Shown here: positions 1-8,298 of the stretch, piece after piece
Layout of the letters: every line of letters begins with the position of its first letter
Numbering within the stretch: the first letter of the stretch is position 1
Assembly: GCA_039029455.1 (NCBI GenBank)
Contig: JBCCGE010000039.1
Coordinates: forward strand, 1 to 29,531
Direction: 5' to 3'
From: JBCCGE01 sp039029455
GTDB taxonomy: Bacteria; Pseudomonadota; Gammaproteobacteria; Arenicellales; Poriferihabitantaceae
Length of the DNA: 29,531 nt
Program-made: the position numbers and the translations under genes
Notes under the pieces: generated by a model
Told to the model about the DNA's origin: nothing
Databases searched by the model: none
What the model saw: only the letters and a program-made list of their open reading frames with translations

Positions 1-46
1 GAAAGAGCGGACGAATTTCGAGCGGAAGGTGATAGTAGATTTGGTG

Positions 47-1234
47 TCAGCTATACGAGTTCGCATACCTGGTATAGGAGGTTAATTCTGATGGATAGTT
101 GTAATCACGCTTTTCTGGAAACGAGGGAATGTGAGGGTCAGAGTAGCTAACATCCGCACCCAATCTGACGAGCTGATCGTAAATATAGATTGCGGGTGAC
201 TCCCTTGAGTCATCAACATCTTTTTTATATGACAACCCCAGAATTAAAATTTTGGAACCATTGATTGCAACTCCTGCATCATTCAGAGCCAACACAACCT
301 TTTCCAAAACGTACTTGGGCATCTGTGAATTTATGGTGCCTGCGAGCTCAATAAAGGCAGTGTCTATTCCCATGGATCTCGCTTTCCATGTCAGGTAGAA
401 CGGGTCAATCGGAATGCAATGCCCCCCCAGACCGGGTCCCGGGTAAAATGGAACAAACCCAAATGGTTTAGTTGATGCTGCATCGATCACCTCGTAGATA
501 TCGATATCCATTTTATCTGCCACGACCTTTAGCTCATTAACCAGACCAATGTTTACAGCTCGATAAATATTTTCCAAAAGCTTTGTCATCTCGGCCGCAC
601 GTGCGGAACTCACGGACACTACCTGGTCAATGACTTGTTCGTACAGAGCTACTCCAACCTCAAGGCAATCCTCTGTAACTCCGCCACATACTTTTGGAAT
701 TGTTTGCGTGGAGAATTTTAGATTTCCAGGGTCTTCTCTCTCCGGTGAGTACACTGCGAAGATATTATTCCCAACTTCTAAAGATACTTTTTCAAGTCTG
801 GGAGTCAACTCATCATCTGTAGTTCCTGGATAGGTGGTGCTTTCCAAACAGATAACTTGTCCCTTGCGCGCGAAGGGCACAATTGCATCTATAGTGCCGA
901 TTACAAAGCTGAGATCCGGATCACGATGTTTTCCCAAAGGCGTAGGCACACAGATGATCAGGCAGTCTGCGCTCTTGGTCTCAGAAAAATTAGTCGTTGC
1001 GCGAAAGCCTCTTTGAAGAGCCGGTTTTATTTGGTCTGGTCCAATTCTTTCAATGTAGCTCGAACCGCTATTCAGTTGTTCTACTTTGCCAGAATCAATA
1101 TCAAACCCTATCACCTTAAAACCAGCTTCGGCAAACCGAAGAGCCAGTGGCAAACCTACGTAGCCAAGCCCATAGATGCCGATGACAGCATTCTTATCCC
1201 GGATTTTATTCGTAAGTAACGTCTTGTGATTCAT
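47..1234 (-). CDS. UDP-sugar 6-dehydrogenase, WbpA type (C-terminus short)
   Basis: Nucleotide-sugar dehydrogenase, predicted to oxidise C6 of a UDP-hexosamine such as UDP-GlcNAc to the uronic acid with two NAD+, in the cytoplasm. Visible landmarks are the N-terminal Rossmann motif GLGYVGLPLA near residue 22, the YSPEREDPG segment, the catalytic-cysteine motif GLGGHCIPIDPFYL near residue 270, and the second nucleotide-binding half with ILGLSYKKDVDDSRESP. These fit the WbpA clade better than UDP-glucose dehydrogenases. The protein is 395 residues where WbpA relatives are about 430. After SDPHIPSFPEK the usual block ending in a DHxxFDY-like motif is missing. The ATG overlaps the stop of the upstream epimerase gene by 4 bases, so the two are translationally coupled. 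The exact substrate (GlcNAc or another UDP sugar) cannot be fixed from sequence alone. Confidence 0.88.
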   Translation of the reverse strand: MNHKTLLTNKIRDKNAVIGIYGLGYVGLPLALRFAEAGFKVIGFDIDSGKVEQLNSGSSYIERIGPDQIKPALQRGFRATTNFSETKSADCLIICVPTPLGKHRDPDLSFVIGTIDAIVPFARKGQVICLESTTYPGTTDDELTPRLEKVSLEVGNNIFAVYSPEREDPGNLKFSTQTIPKVCGGVTEDCLEVGVALYEQVIDQVVSVSSARAAEMTKLLENIYRAVNIGLVNELKVVADKMDIDIYEVIDAASTKPFGFVPFYPGPGLGGHCIPIDPFYLTWKARSMGIDTAFIELAGTINSQMPKYVLEKVVLALNDAGVAINGSKILILGLSYKKDVDDSRESPAIYIYDQLVRLGADVSYSDPHIPSFPEKRDYNYPSELTSYTRYANSYS

Positions 1235-2244
1235 TGCGTGACCCCGTAGTAGTCACGATACCAGTTCGCGAATCGATCGAGTCCGGTTTGTATATCCGTT
1301 TCTGGTTGATAATCGAATTGGTTGTGCATAAACTGCATTTCGGCATTGGTCGTATAAACATCACCTGGCTGCATTGGGAGCATGTCGTATTCGGCTTTAA
1401 AACCCAGAGCTTTTTCCAGAGCTTTGACGTAGTCCATAAGATCAATTCGATCACCATTTCCGATATTGTATAGCCGATAGGGAGCGTTACTGATTGAGGG
1501 ATCGGGGTGATGTGAGTCGAACTTTTGCTCCGGGACGGCGGGCCGATCCATAACCCGAATTACCCCTTCGACAATGTCATCAATATACGTAAAGTCACGA
1601 CTTAGTTTGCCGTGGTTATAAATAGGAATAGGCTGCCCACTCAGGATCAACCTGGTGAACTTAAAAAACGCCATATCGGGACGTCCCCAGGGACCGTAGA
1701 CTGTGAAAAATCTAAGGCCGGTGCAGGGAAGTTTATAAAGGTGCGCGTATGTGTGCGCCATCAGTTCATTGGCTTTCTTGGTTGCAGCATAAAGTGAGAC
1801 CGGATGATTGACTGGGTCCGATTCTGCAAACGGAACTTTGCTGTTGCCACCGTATACTGAGCTGCTGGATGCATACACCAGGTGCTTTATGTCACCGTGC
1901 CTGCATCCCTCAAGAATATTGCCAAAGCCCACAAGGTTCGCGTCGACATATGCTGCAGGATTTTCGATGGAATAACGAACGCCGGCCTGAGCCGCCAGAT
2001 TCACTACGCAGTCGAATTCACAGTCAGTAAAAAGTCGCTCCATGGCTGCGCGGTCCGCGATATCGACTTTGTCGAAAGTGAACTCATCGTGTCCGATCAG
2101 GCGTTGCAGCCGTGCCTCCTTAAGAGAGACTTCGTAATAATCGTTCAGATTATCTATTGCGTGGACAGAGTCGCCGCGCTCCAGCAGCCTGTGTCCGAGA
2201 GCTGCACCGATGAAGCCCGCGCCGCCTGTTATGAGCACTCGCAT
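1231..2244 (-). CDS. NAD-dependent UDP-sugar 4-epimerase (UDP-glucuronate 4-epimerase family)
   Basis: Extended short-chain dehydrogenase that inverts C4 of a UDP sugar; the closest family pattern is UDP-glucuronate 4-epimerase. Seen: the GGAGFIG NAD-binding loop at residues 7-13, the SSSSVYGGN segment carrying the catalytic Ser/Thr region, the YAATKKANE active-site Tyr-xxx-Lys, and the family block GLRFFTVYGPWGRPDMAFF followed by RDFTYIDDIVEG. Length (337 residues) is normal. It lies between manC (39-base gap upstream) and a UDP-sugar dehydrogenase (ATGA overlap downstream), so it probably supplies an epimerised uronic-type sugar to the same glycan. The partner dehydrogenase is WbpA-like, so the in vivo substrate could be a UDP-N-acetylhexosaminuronate instead of UDP-GlcA. 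Confidence 0.9.
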   Translation of the reverse strand: MRVLITGGAGFIGAALGHRLLERGDSVHAIDNLNDYYEVSLKEARLQRLIGHDEFTFDKVDIADRAAMERLFTDCEFDCVVNLAAQAGVRYSIENPAAYVDANLVGFGNILEGCRHGDIKHLVYASSSSVYGGNSKVPFAESDPVNHPVSLYAATKKANELMAHTYAHLYKLPCTGLRFFTVYGPWGRPDMAFFKFTRLILSGQPIPIYNHGKLSRDFTYIDDIVEGVIRVMDRPAVPEQKFDSHHPDPSISNAPYRLYNIGNGDRIDLMDYVKALEKALGFKAEYDMLPMQPGDVYTTNAEMQFMHNQFDYQPETDIQTGLDRFANWYRDYYGVTQ

Positions 2245-2283
2245 TGTCAGATTTCGTCTCGCAGGATTTGGATCATTACCGAG

Positions 2284-3696
2284 TCAGTCACGACCGTAAT
2301 CGTCGTCGAAACGAACGATGTCGTCCTCTCCGAGATAGGCGCCCGTCTGGACTTCAATCAACTCCAGAGGAACTTTCCCCGGGTTTCTCAGGCGATGCTT
2401 CGCTCCGACAGGAATGTATGTGGATTCGTTTTCGGTAATAAGAAAGGTATCGTCTTCCAGCGTGACTTCAGCTGTTCCGGAGACTACGATCCAGTGCTCC
2501 GCCCGATGGACGTGCTTTTGCATAGAGGTTGCCTGGCCGCCTTTGATGGTTATCCGTTTCACCTGAAAGCGGGATCCTGTGTCGACACTGTCATAGTTTC
2601 CCCAGGGCCGGTAAACCTTACGGTGAAGCTGCGCCTCTGGCCGCTCTTCTCCCTCGAGAACTTCCACCAGTGTCTTAACTCCTTCTGATTGCTCTCTTGT
2701 AGTGACCATAACGGTGTCATGGGTTTCGGCAATAACGAGATTCTCTACACCGTACGCAGTAACCAACCGACTTTCTGAATGCAGGTAGCAATTTTTGCTG
2801 TCTACTGTCAGTCCGTCACCCACAACAACGTTGCCGCTGTTGTCCTGACGGCCTTCATTCCACAGAGCAGACCACGTACCGACGTCGCTCCACGCACTGC
2901 TGTATGGTATTACCGCACCACGATCGGTGTGCTCCATTACGGCGTAGTCAACCGAAATGTTTTTGCACCCGGCATAACTGTCCTTTCCGATGCGGGTAAA
3001 GTCGAGATCGTTGACGGCCTGATTAACAGCGGCTTTGCAGATTTCAACAATTCCGGGCTCGGTCTGTCCCAGTTCTCGAAGGTAGGTGGAGGCTTTCAGA
3101 ACGAAAATACCGCTGTTCCAAAGATGATCAGCCGACTGATGAAGCTTTTCTGCTGTCTCTTGATCAGGTTTTTCGGTGAAGGTATCAATTTGAAAACCAG
3201 ACTTGTCGATTGCCGAACCTTTTTTGATGTATCCATATCCAGTCGCAGGCATTGTGGTCTCGATGCCTAGCGTGACCAGATAGTCGTTCTGAGCCAACGC
3301 TACAGCCTTTTCCAATGCAACCGTCAGGTCGTCAGCACTGGCGAATACATGGTCCGCTGGCAGCACCATCATGACGGCGTCATCGTGGGCCTTCAGACTT
3401 TGCTGAGCTGCCAGCGCGATCGCAGGTGCGGTGTTGCGGCCGGCAGGTTCCAGCAGAATTCCGGTAGGCTCGATGCCCAGTTCCTGCAGTTGTTCGGCCA
3501 CCATGAATCGGTGTTCCTCATTGCACACCACCAGCGGACTTGACACACCTTCCATGTCTTTAACGCGCATGGCGGTTGACTGAAACAAACTGAGATCGCC
3601 CATCAGTGAGATAAACTGTTTGGGTCGCATCGCTCGCGAGAGTGGCCACAGGCGCGTGCCGGAGCCACCTGACAACAGTATTGGAATAACGGTCAT
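2284..3696 (-). CDS. manC: mannose-1-phosphate guanylyltransferase / mannose-6-phosphate isomerase
   Basis: Bifunctional type II enzyme that makes GDP-mannose and can interconvert fructose-6-P and mannose-6-P. The N-terminal nucleotidyltransferase domain shows the pyrophosphorylase signature GSGTRLWPLSRAMRPKQ at residues 11-27 and a TEKP motif near residue 175. The last ~120 residues are a cupin isomerase domain with the metal-site region QKHVHRAEHW and the closing EVQTGAYLGEDDIVRF. The 470-residue length fits AlgA/CpsB/ManC. It is the first gene of the polysaccharide group, 58 bases downstream of ileS and with no obvious terminator between, so read-through from ileS is possible. The GDP-mannose could feed capsule, O-antigen or other exopolysaccharide. 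Confidence 0.95.
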   Translation of the reverse strand: MTVIPILLSGGSGTRLWPLSRAMRPKQFISLMGDLSLFQSTAMRVKDMEGVSSPLVVCNEEHRFMVAEQLQELGIEPTGILLEPAGRNTAPAIALAAQQSLKAHDDAVMMVLPADHVFASADDLTVALEKAVALAQNDYLVTLGIETTMPATGYGYIKKGSAIDKSGFQIDTFTEKPDQETAEKLHQSADHLWNSGIFVLKASTYLRELGQTEPGIVEICKAAVNQAVNDLDFTRIGKDSYAGCKNISVDYAVMEHTDRGAVIPYSSAWSDVGTWSALWNEGRQDNSGNVVVGDGLTVDSKNCYLHSESRLVTAYGVENLVIAETHDTVMVTTREQSEGVKTLVEVLEGEERPEAQLHRKVYRPWGNYDSVDTGSRFQVKRITIKGGQATSMQKHVHRAEHWIVVSGTAEVTLEDDTFLITENESTYIPVGAKHRLRNPGKVPLELIEVQTGAYLGEDDIVRFDDDYGRD

Positions 3697-3754
3697 TTCA
3701 ACTTAATCGAAGCACCCTGGCTGCTTTCGGCAACCGCGATAATTTAAAGAACGT

Positions 3755-6700
3755 TCAGTCTACCGCCTCGTGGCGGTTGAAACGAATTTCCCACCGTTCA
3801 TCGTCGAGCGTTTTTTCTGCCTCAAAACCGTCCACCTGACCGGCGTTCAGCTGAATCGCCAACGTTTCGTTCATTATATAAGTTTGATGGACCTCCAGCG
3901 CTTTTATCACCCCATCGGAGCCGGAAACATCAAGAATTATTCGGTCTTCTATCTGAAGATCAGCGGATTTGCGCGCATCCTGCACCGTTCTGACAATTTC
4001 TCGCGCCAGACCTTCGATTCTCAAGTCCTCTGAGATGCTGGTATCGAGGGCGGCGAGGAAGCCGTCCTCTTCGGCGCTGGTATAACCTTCGGCCGATGAG
4101 GTCTGAACCTGTATGTCGTCGACATCAAATGCAACGCTCTGTCCGGCAACATTTATCTCAAACGTTTCACCTGCAGAGACCTTGCCTGCGACCCAGCTCG
4201 CATCAGCCTCAGCTAGAGTCTTCTTGATTTCCGGCATCAGCTTGCCGTAGCGCTTTCCGAGACGCGGGAAGTTTGGTTTGCAGCTGTAGCTGACGAGCTC
4301 TTCACTGCCGTCAAGCAGTTCGACTGTTTTGATATTCAATTCCTCCATTATCTGTGCCTGATGCCTTGTCACGGCGGTAGCCGCAGCAGAATCAGGCACA
4401 CCGACCAGCAACTTCGACAGGGGTTGTCGGACCCGCACTCTGCTGTCTTCACGACAGGTTCTGCCAAGCCCAACGATCTTTTGCACAACATCCATTTCAA
4501 ACACAAGTTCGTCATTCAGATTGGCAGCGTTGTACTCGGGCCAGTCCGACAAGTGAACGCTGTTCGGTTCGCCCGGATTGCCGCGACTTAGATTGGAGAA
4601 CATGTTCTCCGAGAGAAATGGCATGAAGGGCGCGATGATCCTTGTTAACAGGATCAGGCACTCGTAAAGAGTGAGATAGGCGGCGTGTTTGTCATCCCCG
4701 TCGTCGCTTTTCCAGAATCGACGTCGATTTCGACGTACGTACCAGTTACTGAGCTGATCCACCAGCTTTTCAATTGCCTCTCCGGCACCTTTCGCATCGT
4801 AGGCATCGAGACATTCGGTAACTTCTTTTACCGTACCGTGCGTCAACGCCAGAATCCAGCGATCAATTTCCGGACGAGCAGCGGGCTCAATTTGCCGCGA
4901 AAGATCAACCTCGTCGAGGCGAGCGTAGAGGATAAAAAAGGCGTAGGTGTTCCAAAGCGTATTGACAAACGACGCCGCAACTTCCCTGACAATGTCCACG
5001 GAAATTCGCTTCTGAGCGTCGGGTGCCGTGCGCGCCAGGAACAACCAGCGCAGGGCGTCGACGCCGATGGAATCGAAAACGTCGTACGGATTAACGATAT
5101 TGCCCTGTGACTTGGACATTTTCTTGCCGTGTTCATCGACGATATGGCTCAGACATACGCAATTTTCAAAAGCGACGCTGTCGTCGACCAGTGCAGCGAT
5201 GGCGTGTAGGGTATAGAACCAACCCCGCGTCTGGTCAATCGCCTCGCAGATGTAGTTGGCCGGAAAATGTTTTTCAAAAATGTCCTGATTTTCGAACGGG
5301 TAGTGCCACTGGGCATAGCTCATCGCACCCGAATCAAACCAGCAATCGATAACTTCGGGTACGCGTCGGTATGTTCTTCCGTCTTTTTCAAAAGTGATGT
5401 CGTCGATCTGAGGGCGATGTAAGTCAATGTCGTCAAGACTGCGACCAGTTAACGATTCGAGTTCGGCGACGGATTCAATGCAGACAAAATCGCCCTCCTC
5501 GTCCGTCCAGACCGGCAGCGGTGTGCCCCAGAAGCGTTCGCGGGACAATGCCCAGTCGATATTGTTCTCAAGCCAGTTGCCGAATCTACCGTCGCGGATG
5601 GTCTGCGGAACCCAGTTCACGGTTTTATTGAGGTCTACCATCCGATCCTTTATCTCCGTGGTGCGGATGTACCAGGCTTCTTTCGCGTAGTAAATCAGCG
5701 GGTCGCCTGTTCGCCATCCAAACGGATAGTTGTGCAGAGTTTTCTCGTTTCGGAACATGATGCCGCGATCTTCCAGCAACTGGCTGATGACGGGATCGGC
5801 ATCCTTAAAGAATTTACCCGCCACCGGCTCGACCTCGGCCTTGAAATAGCCGTCGAGCCCAACGCCGTGGATGACCGGGACGCCTTCTCGTTTGCCGAGT
5901 TCCAGATCATCGACACCGTATGCGGGTGCGGTATGTACGATACCGGTGCCGTCTTCCGTGCTGACAAAATCTGCCGACACCACGCGAAAGCAATTGGACG
6001 CGTCTTCGATTGGCAAATAGTCGAACAGACGCGTGTATCGGCTGCCGATGAGATCGGCACCTTTAACTGTTTTTGTCACCTTGGGAGGGTCATCACCGAA
6101 CAGCGCTTCGATTCGTGCCTCAGCGAGAATCAGGGTTTCGTCGCGGTACTGAACATACGCGTAATCGACCTCGGGGCCCACCGCAAGCAGTAAGTTCGAC
6201 GGCAGCGTCCAGGGAGTTGTTGTCCACACCAGAAACGATGTGCTTGCGTCGTCTGCAAGCGGGAACCGAACCGTAATCGACGGATCCTCAACCTCTTTGT
6301 AACCCTGAGCCACCTCGTGTGAGGACAATGTAGCGCCGATGCGTGGATCGTAGGGCACTACCTTGTTGCCTTTGTAAATCAGTCCTTTGTCCCAGATTCG
6401 TTTGAGTAGATGCCAGACCGATTCAATGTAGTCGTTGTCGAGCGTGTAATAGGCTTCATCAAGATTGACCCAATAACCCATTCGACGGGTCATTTCCTCC
6501 CATTCGCCGATGTAGGTCATCACCGATTCGCGACAGCGCCGGGTAAATTCGGCGACGCCAATCTGTTTTTCAATTTCTTTCTTATCGAATATGCCGAGCT
6601 CTTTTTCGATTTCGTGCTCTACCGGCAGGCCATGTGTGTCCCATCCTCCTTTCCGAGGGGCGTAATAGCCTCGCATTGTCTTGAACCGCGGATAGATATC

Positions 6701-6898
6701 TTTGAAAGTCCGCGCCAAAACATGATGAATTCCAGGCCTGCCGTTTGCAGTGGGCGGGCCCTCGTTGAAACTGAACCGGGGTTTGCCCTCGCTCTTTTGC
6801 AGAGTTTTTTCGAACGTATTGTTCTGCTCCCAAAAAGCCAGGATTTCCTGCTCAAGAGCAGGCCCGTTGTAGCGTCCGGTAACTTCTTTGAATGGCAT
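3755..6898 (-). CDS. ileS: isoleucyl-tRNA synthetase, type 2 (IleRS2), GIHH signature
   Basis: Charges tRNA-Ile with isoleucine in the cytoplasm. The 1047-residue length and the N-terminal pattern (PPTANGRPG, then ARTFKDIYPRFKTMRGYYAPRKGGWDTHGLPVE) are those of the IleRS2 clade, not the ~930-residue housekeeping IleRS1 of E. coli. The class I signature, normally HxGH, reads GIHH at residues 56-59 (bases 6722-6733). The second signature KMSKS is intact at 593-597. The editing domain is present, with the Thr-rich WTTTPWT at 225-231 and GIVHTAPAYGVDD near 319-331. The tryptophan-rich anticodon-binding part follows (LVDQLSNWYVRRNRRRFW). No strong Shine-Dalgarno precedes the ATG. No second ileS lies in this window. 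Expression should be governed by the T-box upstream. An IleRS2 with swapped signature residues is expected to be highly tolerant of mupirocin. Confidence 0.96.
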   Translation of the reverse strand: MPFKEVTGRYNGPALEQEILAFWEQNNTFEKTLQKSEGKPRFSFNEGPPTANGRPGIHHVLARTFKDIYPRFKTMRGYYAPRKGGWDTHGLPVEHEIEKELGIFDKKEIEKQIGVAEFTRRCRESVMTYIGEWEEMTRRMGYWVNLDEAYYTLDNDYIESVWHLLKRIWDKGLIYKGNKVVPYDPRIGATLSSHEVAQGYKEVEDPSITVRFPLADDASTSFLVWTTTPWTLPSNLLLAVGPEVDYAYVQYRDETLILAEARIEALFGDDPPKVTKTVKGADLIGSRYTRLFDYLPIEDASNCFRVVSADFVSTEDGTGIVHTAPAYGVDDLELGKREGVPVIHGVGLDGYFKAEVEPVAGKFFKDADPVISQLLEDRGIMFRNEKTLHNYPFGWRTGDPLIYYAKEAWYIRTTEIKDRMVDLNKTVNWVPQTIRDGRFGNWLENNIDWALSRERFWGTPLPVWTDEEGDFVCIESVAELESLTGRSLDDIDLHRPQIDDITFEKDGRTYRRVPEVIDCWFDSGAMSYAQWHYPFENQDIFEKHFPANYICEAIDQTRGWFYTLHAIAALVDDSVAFENCVCLSHIVDEHGKKMSKSQGNIVNPYDVFDSIGVDALRWLFLARTAPDAQKRISVDIVREVAASFVNTLWNTYAFFILYARLDEVDLSRQIEPAARPEIDRWILALTHGTVKEVTECLDAYDAKGAGEAIEKLVDQLSNWYVRRNRRRFWKSDDGDDKHAAYLTLYECLILLTRIIAPFMPFLSENMFSNLSRGNPGEPNSVHLSDWPEYNAANLNDELVFEMDVVQKIVGLGRTCREDSRVRVRQPLSKLLVGVPDSAAATAVTRHQAQIMEELNIKTVELLDGSEELVSYSCKPNFPRLGKRYGKLMPEIKKTLAEADASWVAGKVSAGETFEINVAGQSVAFDVDDIQVQTSSAEGYTSAEEDGFLAALDTSISEDLRIEGLAREIVRTVQDARKSADLQIEDRIILDVSGSDGVIKALEVHQTYIMNETLAIQLNAGQVDGFEAEKTLDDERWEIRFNRHEAVD

Positions 6899-6947
6899 TT
6901 TCTAAAATTCGCTTGATCAGTTTTCAGTCTGCATGTTGTCCGGGCAC

Positions 6948-7010
6948 AAAAAACCCCGGAGGAAATCCCGCTGCCAAATTAACTAATCGGCAACGACATT
7001 TCCTCCGGGG
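6948..7010 (-). terminator. T-box-controlled intrinsic terminator of the ileS leader
   Basis: Perfect 13-bp inverted repeat on the minus strand: CCCCGGAGGAAAT (7010-6998) and ATTTCCTCCGGGG (6966-6954), with an inner TGCC/GGCA pairing, followed directly by six T residues (6953-6948). The 5' arm overlaps the 3' half of the antiterminator (CCCCGG), the mutually exclusive arrangement expected of a transcriptional T-box. About 50 bases separate the U-tract from the ileS ATG. Confidence 0.93.
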
Positions 7011-7280
7011 CGATTGGAAACCGCGGTACCACCCGGCTTTTTGCATGATTCTCGCGAATCTGCACTCAGCAGGTGTCGTGCGTTTACGCTCAACACCCGT
7101 GCCCGATATCGGAGGCGTCCGGTCCGGTCTAATCGGCCACTGCGACACATTGTGCCCGTTGTGGACTTTCGGCGGACTGCTCGGGGATGATCTTCGTTAT
7201 CGTAGTGATTCAGGGCTCGCACCGTCCCCTGATCGCTGGAAACACCGTTATCGAAAACTACTCGTTCCCGTCATCGCAAC
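6948..7280 (-). promoter_or_regulatory. T-box riboswitch, isoleucine specifier, upstream of ileS
   Basis: Read on the minus strand, all the main T-box parts occur in order. Stem I runs from about 7280 to 7176: base pairing GTTGC (7276-7280) with GCAGT (7176-7180) and CGGG (7267-7270) with CCCG, AGTA of the specifier loop at 7259-7262, a distal hairpin at 7211-7231 with loop sequence GGTGCGAG, and the 3' side of the specifier loop reading GAAG-ATC-A. The specifier is therefore ATC, Ile, at 7189-7191. A 7+4 bp hairpin follows at 7072-7096, then a stem III candidate (GATTC GCGA GAATC) just before the T-box. The T-box core GGTGGTACCGCGG is at 7021-7033. Its TGGT is complementary to the ACCA end of tRNA-Ile. 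CCGGG (7032-7036) can pair with CCCGG inside the terminator's 5' arm, forming the antiterminator. Uncharged tRNA-Ile should therefore allow read-through into ileS. No clear promoter is visible; TTGACG at 7307-7312 is a possible -35 without a good -10. Confidence 0.93.
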
Positions 7281-7333
7281 GTCAGTCGGAATGTAACGCC
7301 CGATGGCGTCAAGTGCAACTGGCGCTTTATCGG

Positions 7334-7930
7334 CTATCGGGATTTCAAATGGGCGACTGCGAGTACGACGAATGAAAGCAAAATCCCCACACCGAGCCCC
7401 GCAGTGTGTGCAGTATTGGCTACCTGAAGACCAAACAGCTTTTCCAGAATTCCGGTCCAGCAGATCACGAACCAGCCAACCATCAAATACACGATAGGCG
7501 GATTGAGCCGGACGCCAAACCGGCGATTGAACTGACCCTGAACCCAGACATAACCGAAAAGTGCGTACACCACACCTGACATTCCACCAAATACCGGGCC
7601 AGAGACGTGAAATTGGGTGAGATTCGACACAACCGCAGATATCAGAACCACGACACCGAGCCACAGGCTACCCTGTCTGGCTTCGATCAGTCGACCAAGC
7701 TCCCATGTCCAGAGCAGATTGAAGACAACGTGGAACAGGCCAAAATGCAGAAATATGGGGGTGACAAGTCGCCAGACCTCACCGCTTTTTATTTCCGGCA
7801 ATGCGGGTTGCAGATACTCCGAGATCAACAGTGGCATCAGCACACCGCTTTCACTGAACAGATTCTGGGCTGCAAACACGAGTATGCTAATGCCGACTAG
7901 CGCCAGCGTCAGTGGAGGTCTGGCGGTCAT
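7334..7930 (-). CDS. rhomboid family intramembrane serine protease
   Basis: Inner-membrane protease of the GlpG type that cleaves transmembrane substrates. Six hydrophobic segments are apparent in 198 residues. The first-loop family pattern GEVWRLVTPIFLHFGLFHVVFN is at 50-71, followed by WTWELGRLIE. The catalytic Ser is in FGGMSG (Ser118) and the catalytic His in NTAHTAGLG (His175). It lacks the N-terminal cytosolic domain of E. coli GlpG (276 residues), as many bacterial rhomboids do. Its ATG shares one base with the TAA of the preceding gene (TAATG), so it is the last member of a coupled three-gene operon. Its stop is about 50 bases upstream of the T-box leader. Confidence 0.88.
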   Translation of the reverse strand: MTARPPLTLALVGISILVFAAQNLFSESGVLMPLLISEYLQPALPEIKSGEVWRLVTPIFLHFGLFHVVFNLLWTWELGRLIEARQGSLWLGVVVLISAVVSNLTQFHVSGPVFGGMSGVVYALFGYVWVQGQFNRRFGVRLNPPIVYLMVGWFVICWTGILEKLFGLQVANTAHTAGLGVGILLSFVVLAVAHLKSR

Positions 7931-8298
7931 TATTCCTCGATCATCTCGATACGATCACTTTCCCCCAGATTCACCAGAGTTCCGTCGAGCGTGGTGAAAC
8001 TCCTGCCTTTGATGCTCTTGTGGCGGGCCTGATATGTGGTCGCAATTCCGGAGTCTGACATGACGCGAATATTGACGATTCGATTGTCGGACTGCCATTT
8101 GTAGATAAATATGGCCATCGATATTGCGATCAGCAGGGCGATCATGATGTAGGCTAAGGAACGGGTTGAAACAGCGGTTTCAGATTCCGTCGGCGGCTCG
8201 ACGGGTTTTTTTGCACTCGCGGCAGGTGTGGACTTTGTTCGGAAATAGAAGCTCACACCAATGATCACCAACAGAGTGAACAGGACTTTGGTAATCAT
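7930..8298 (-). CDS. small membrane protein of unknown function
   Basis: 122 residues. A hydrophobic N-terminal segment (residues 3-18) is followed by a Pro/Ser/Thr-rich stretch and a second membrane segment around 48-66. A soluble C-terminal part of about 55 residues contains YQARHKSIKGRSFTTLDGTLVNLGE. I recall similar short proteins beside rhomboid genes in other gammaproteobacteria, sometimes annotated loosely as NusG-like, but nothing here shows a NusG domain. The start ATG overlaps the YcgL stop (ATGA) and the stop overlaps the rhomboid start, which suggests co-translation and perhaps a joint membrane role. Function not assigned. Confidence 0.75.
   Translation of the reverse strand: MITKVLFTLLVIIGVSFYFRTKSTPAASAKKPVEPPTESETAVSTRSLAYIMIALLIAISMAIFIYKWQSDNRIVNIRVMSDSGIATTYQARHKSIKGRSFTTLDGTLVNLGESDRIEMIEE

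Noticed and set aside
1..60. Single frameshift explaining the short dehydrogenase
   Set aside because: An alternative frame gives LTPNLL, reminiscent of the family, but the following residues do not continue the expected pattern in any frame.
1882..2688. 268-residue plus-strand frame over the epimerase and manC
   Set aside because: Shadow of two clear minus-strand genes; no coherent protein family.
7284..7312. TTGACG as a -35 box for the ileS leader
   Set aside because: At 16-18 base spacing the sequence is TCCGAC/CCGACT, not a -10; kept only as a remark in the T-box entry.
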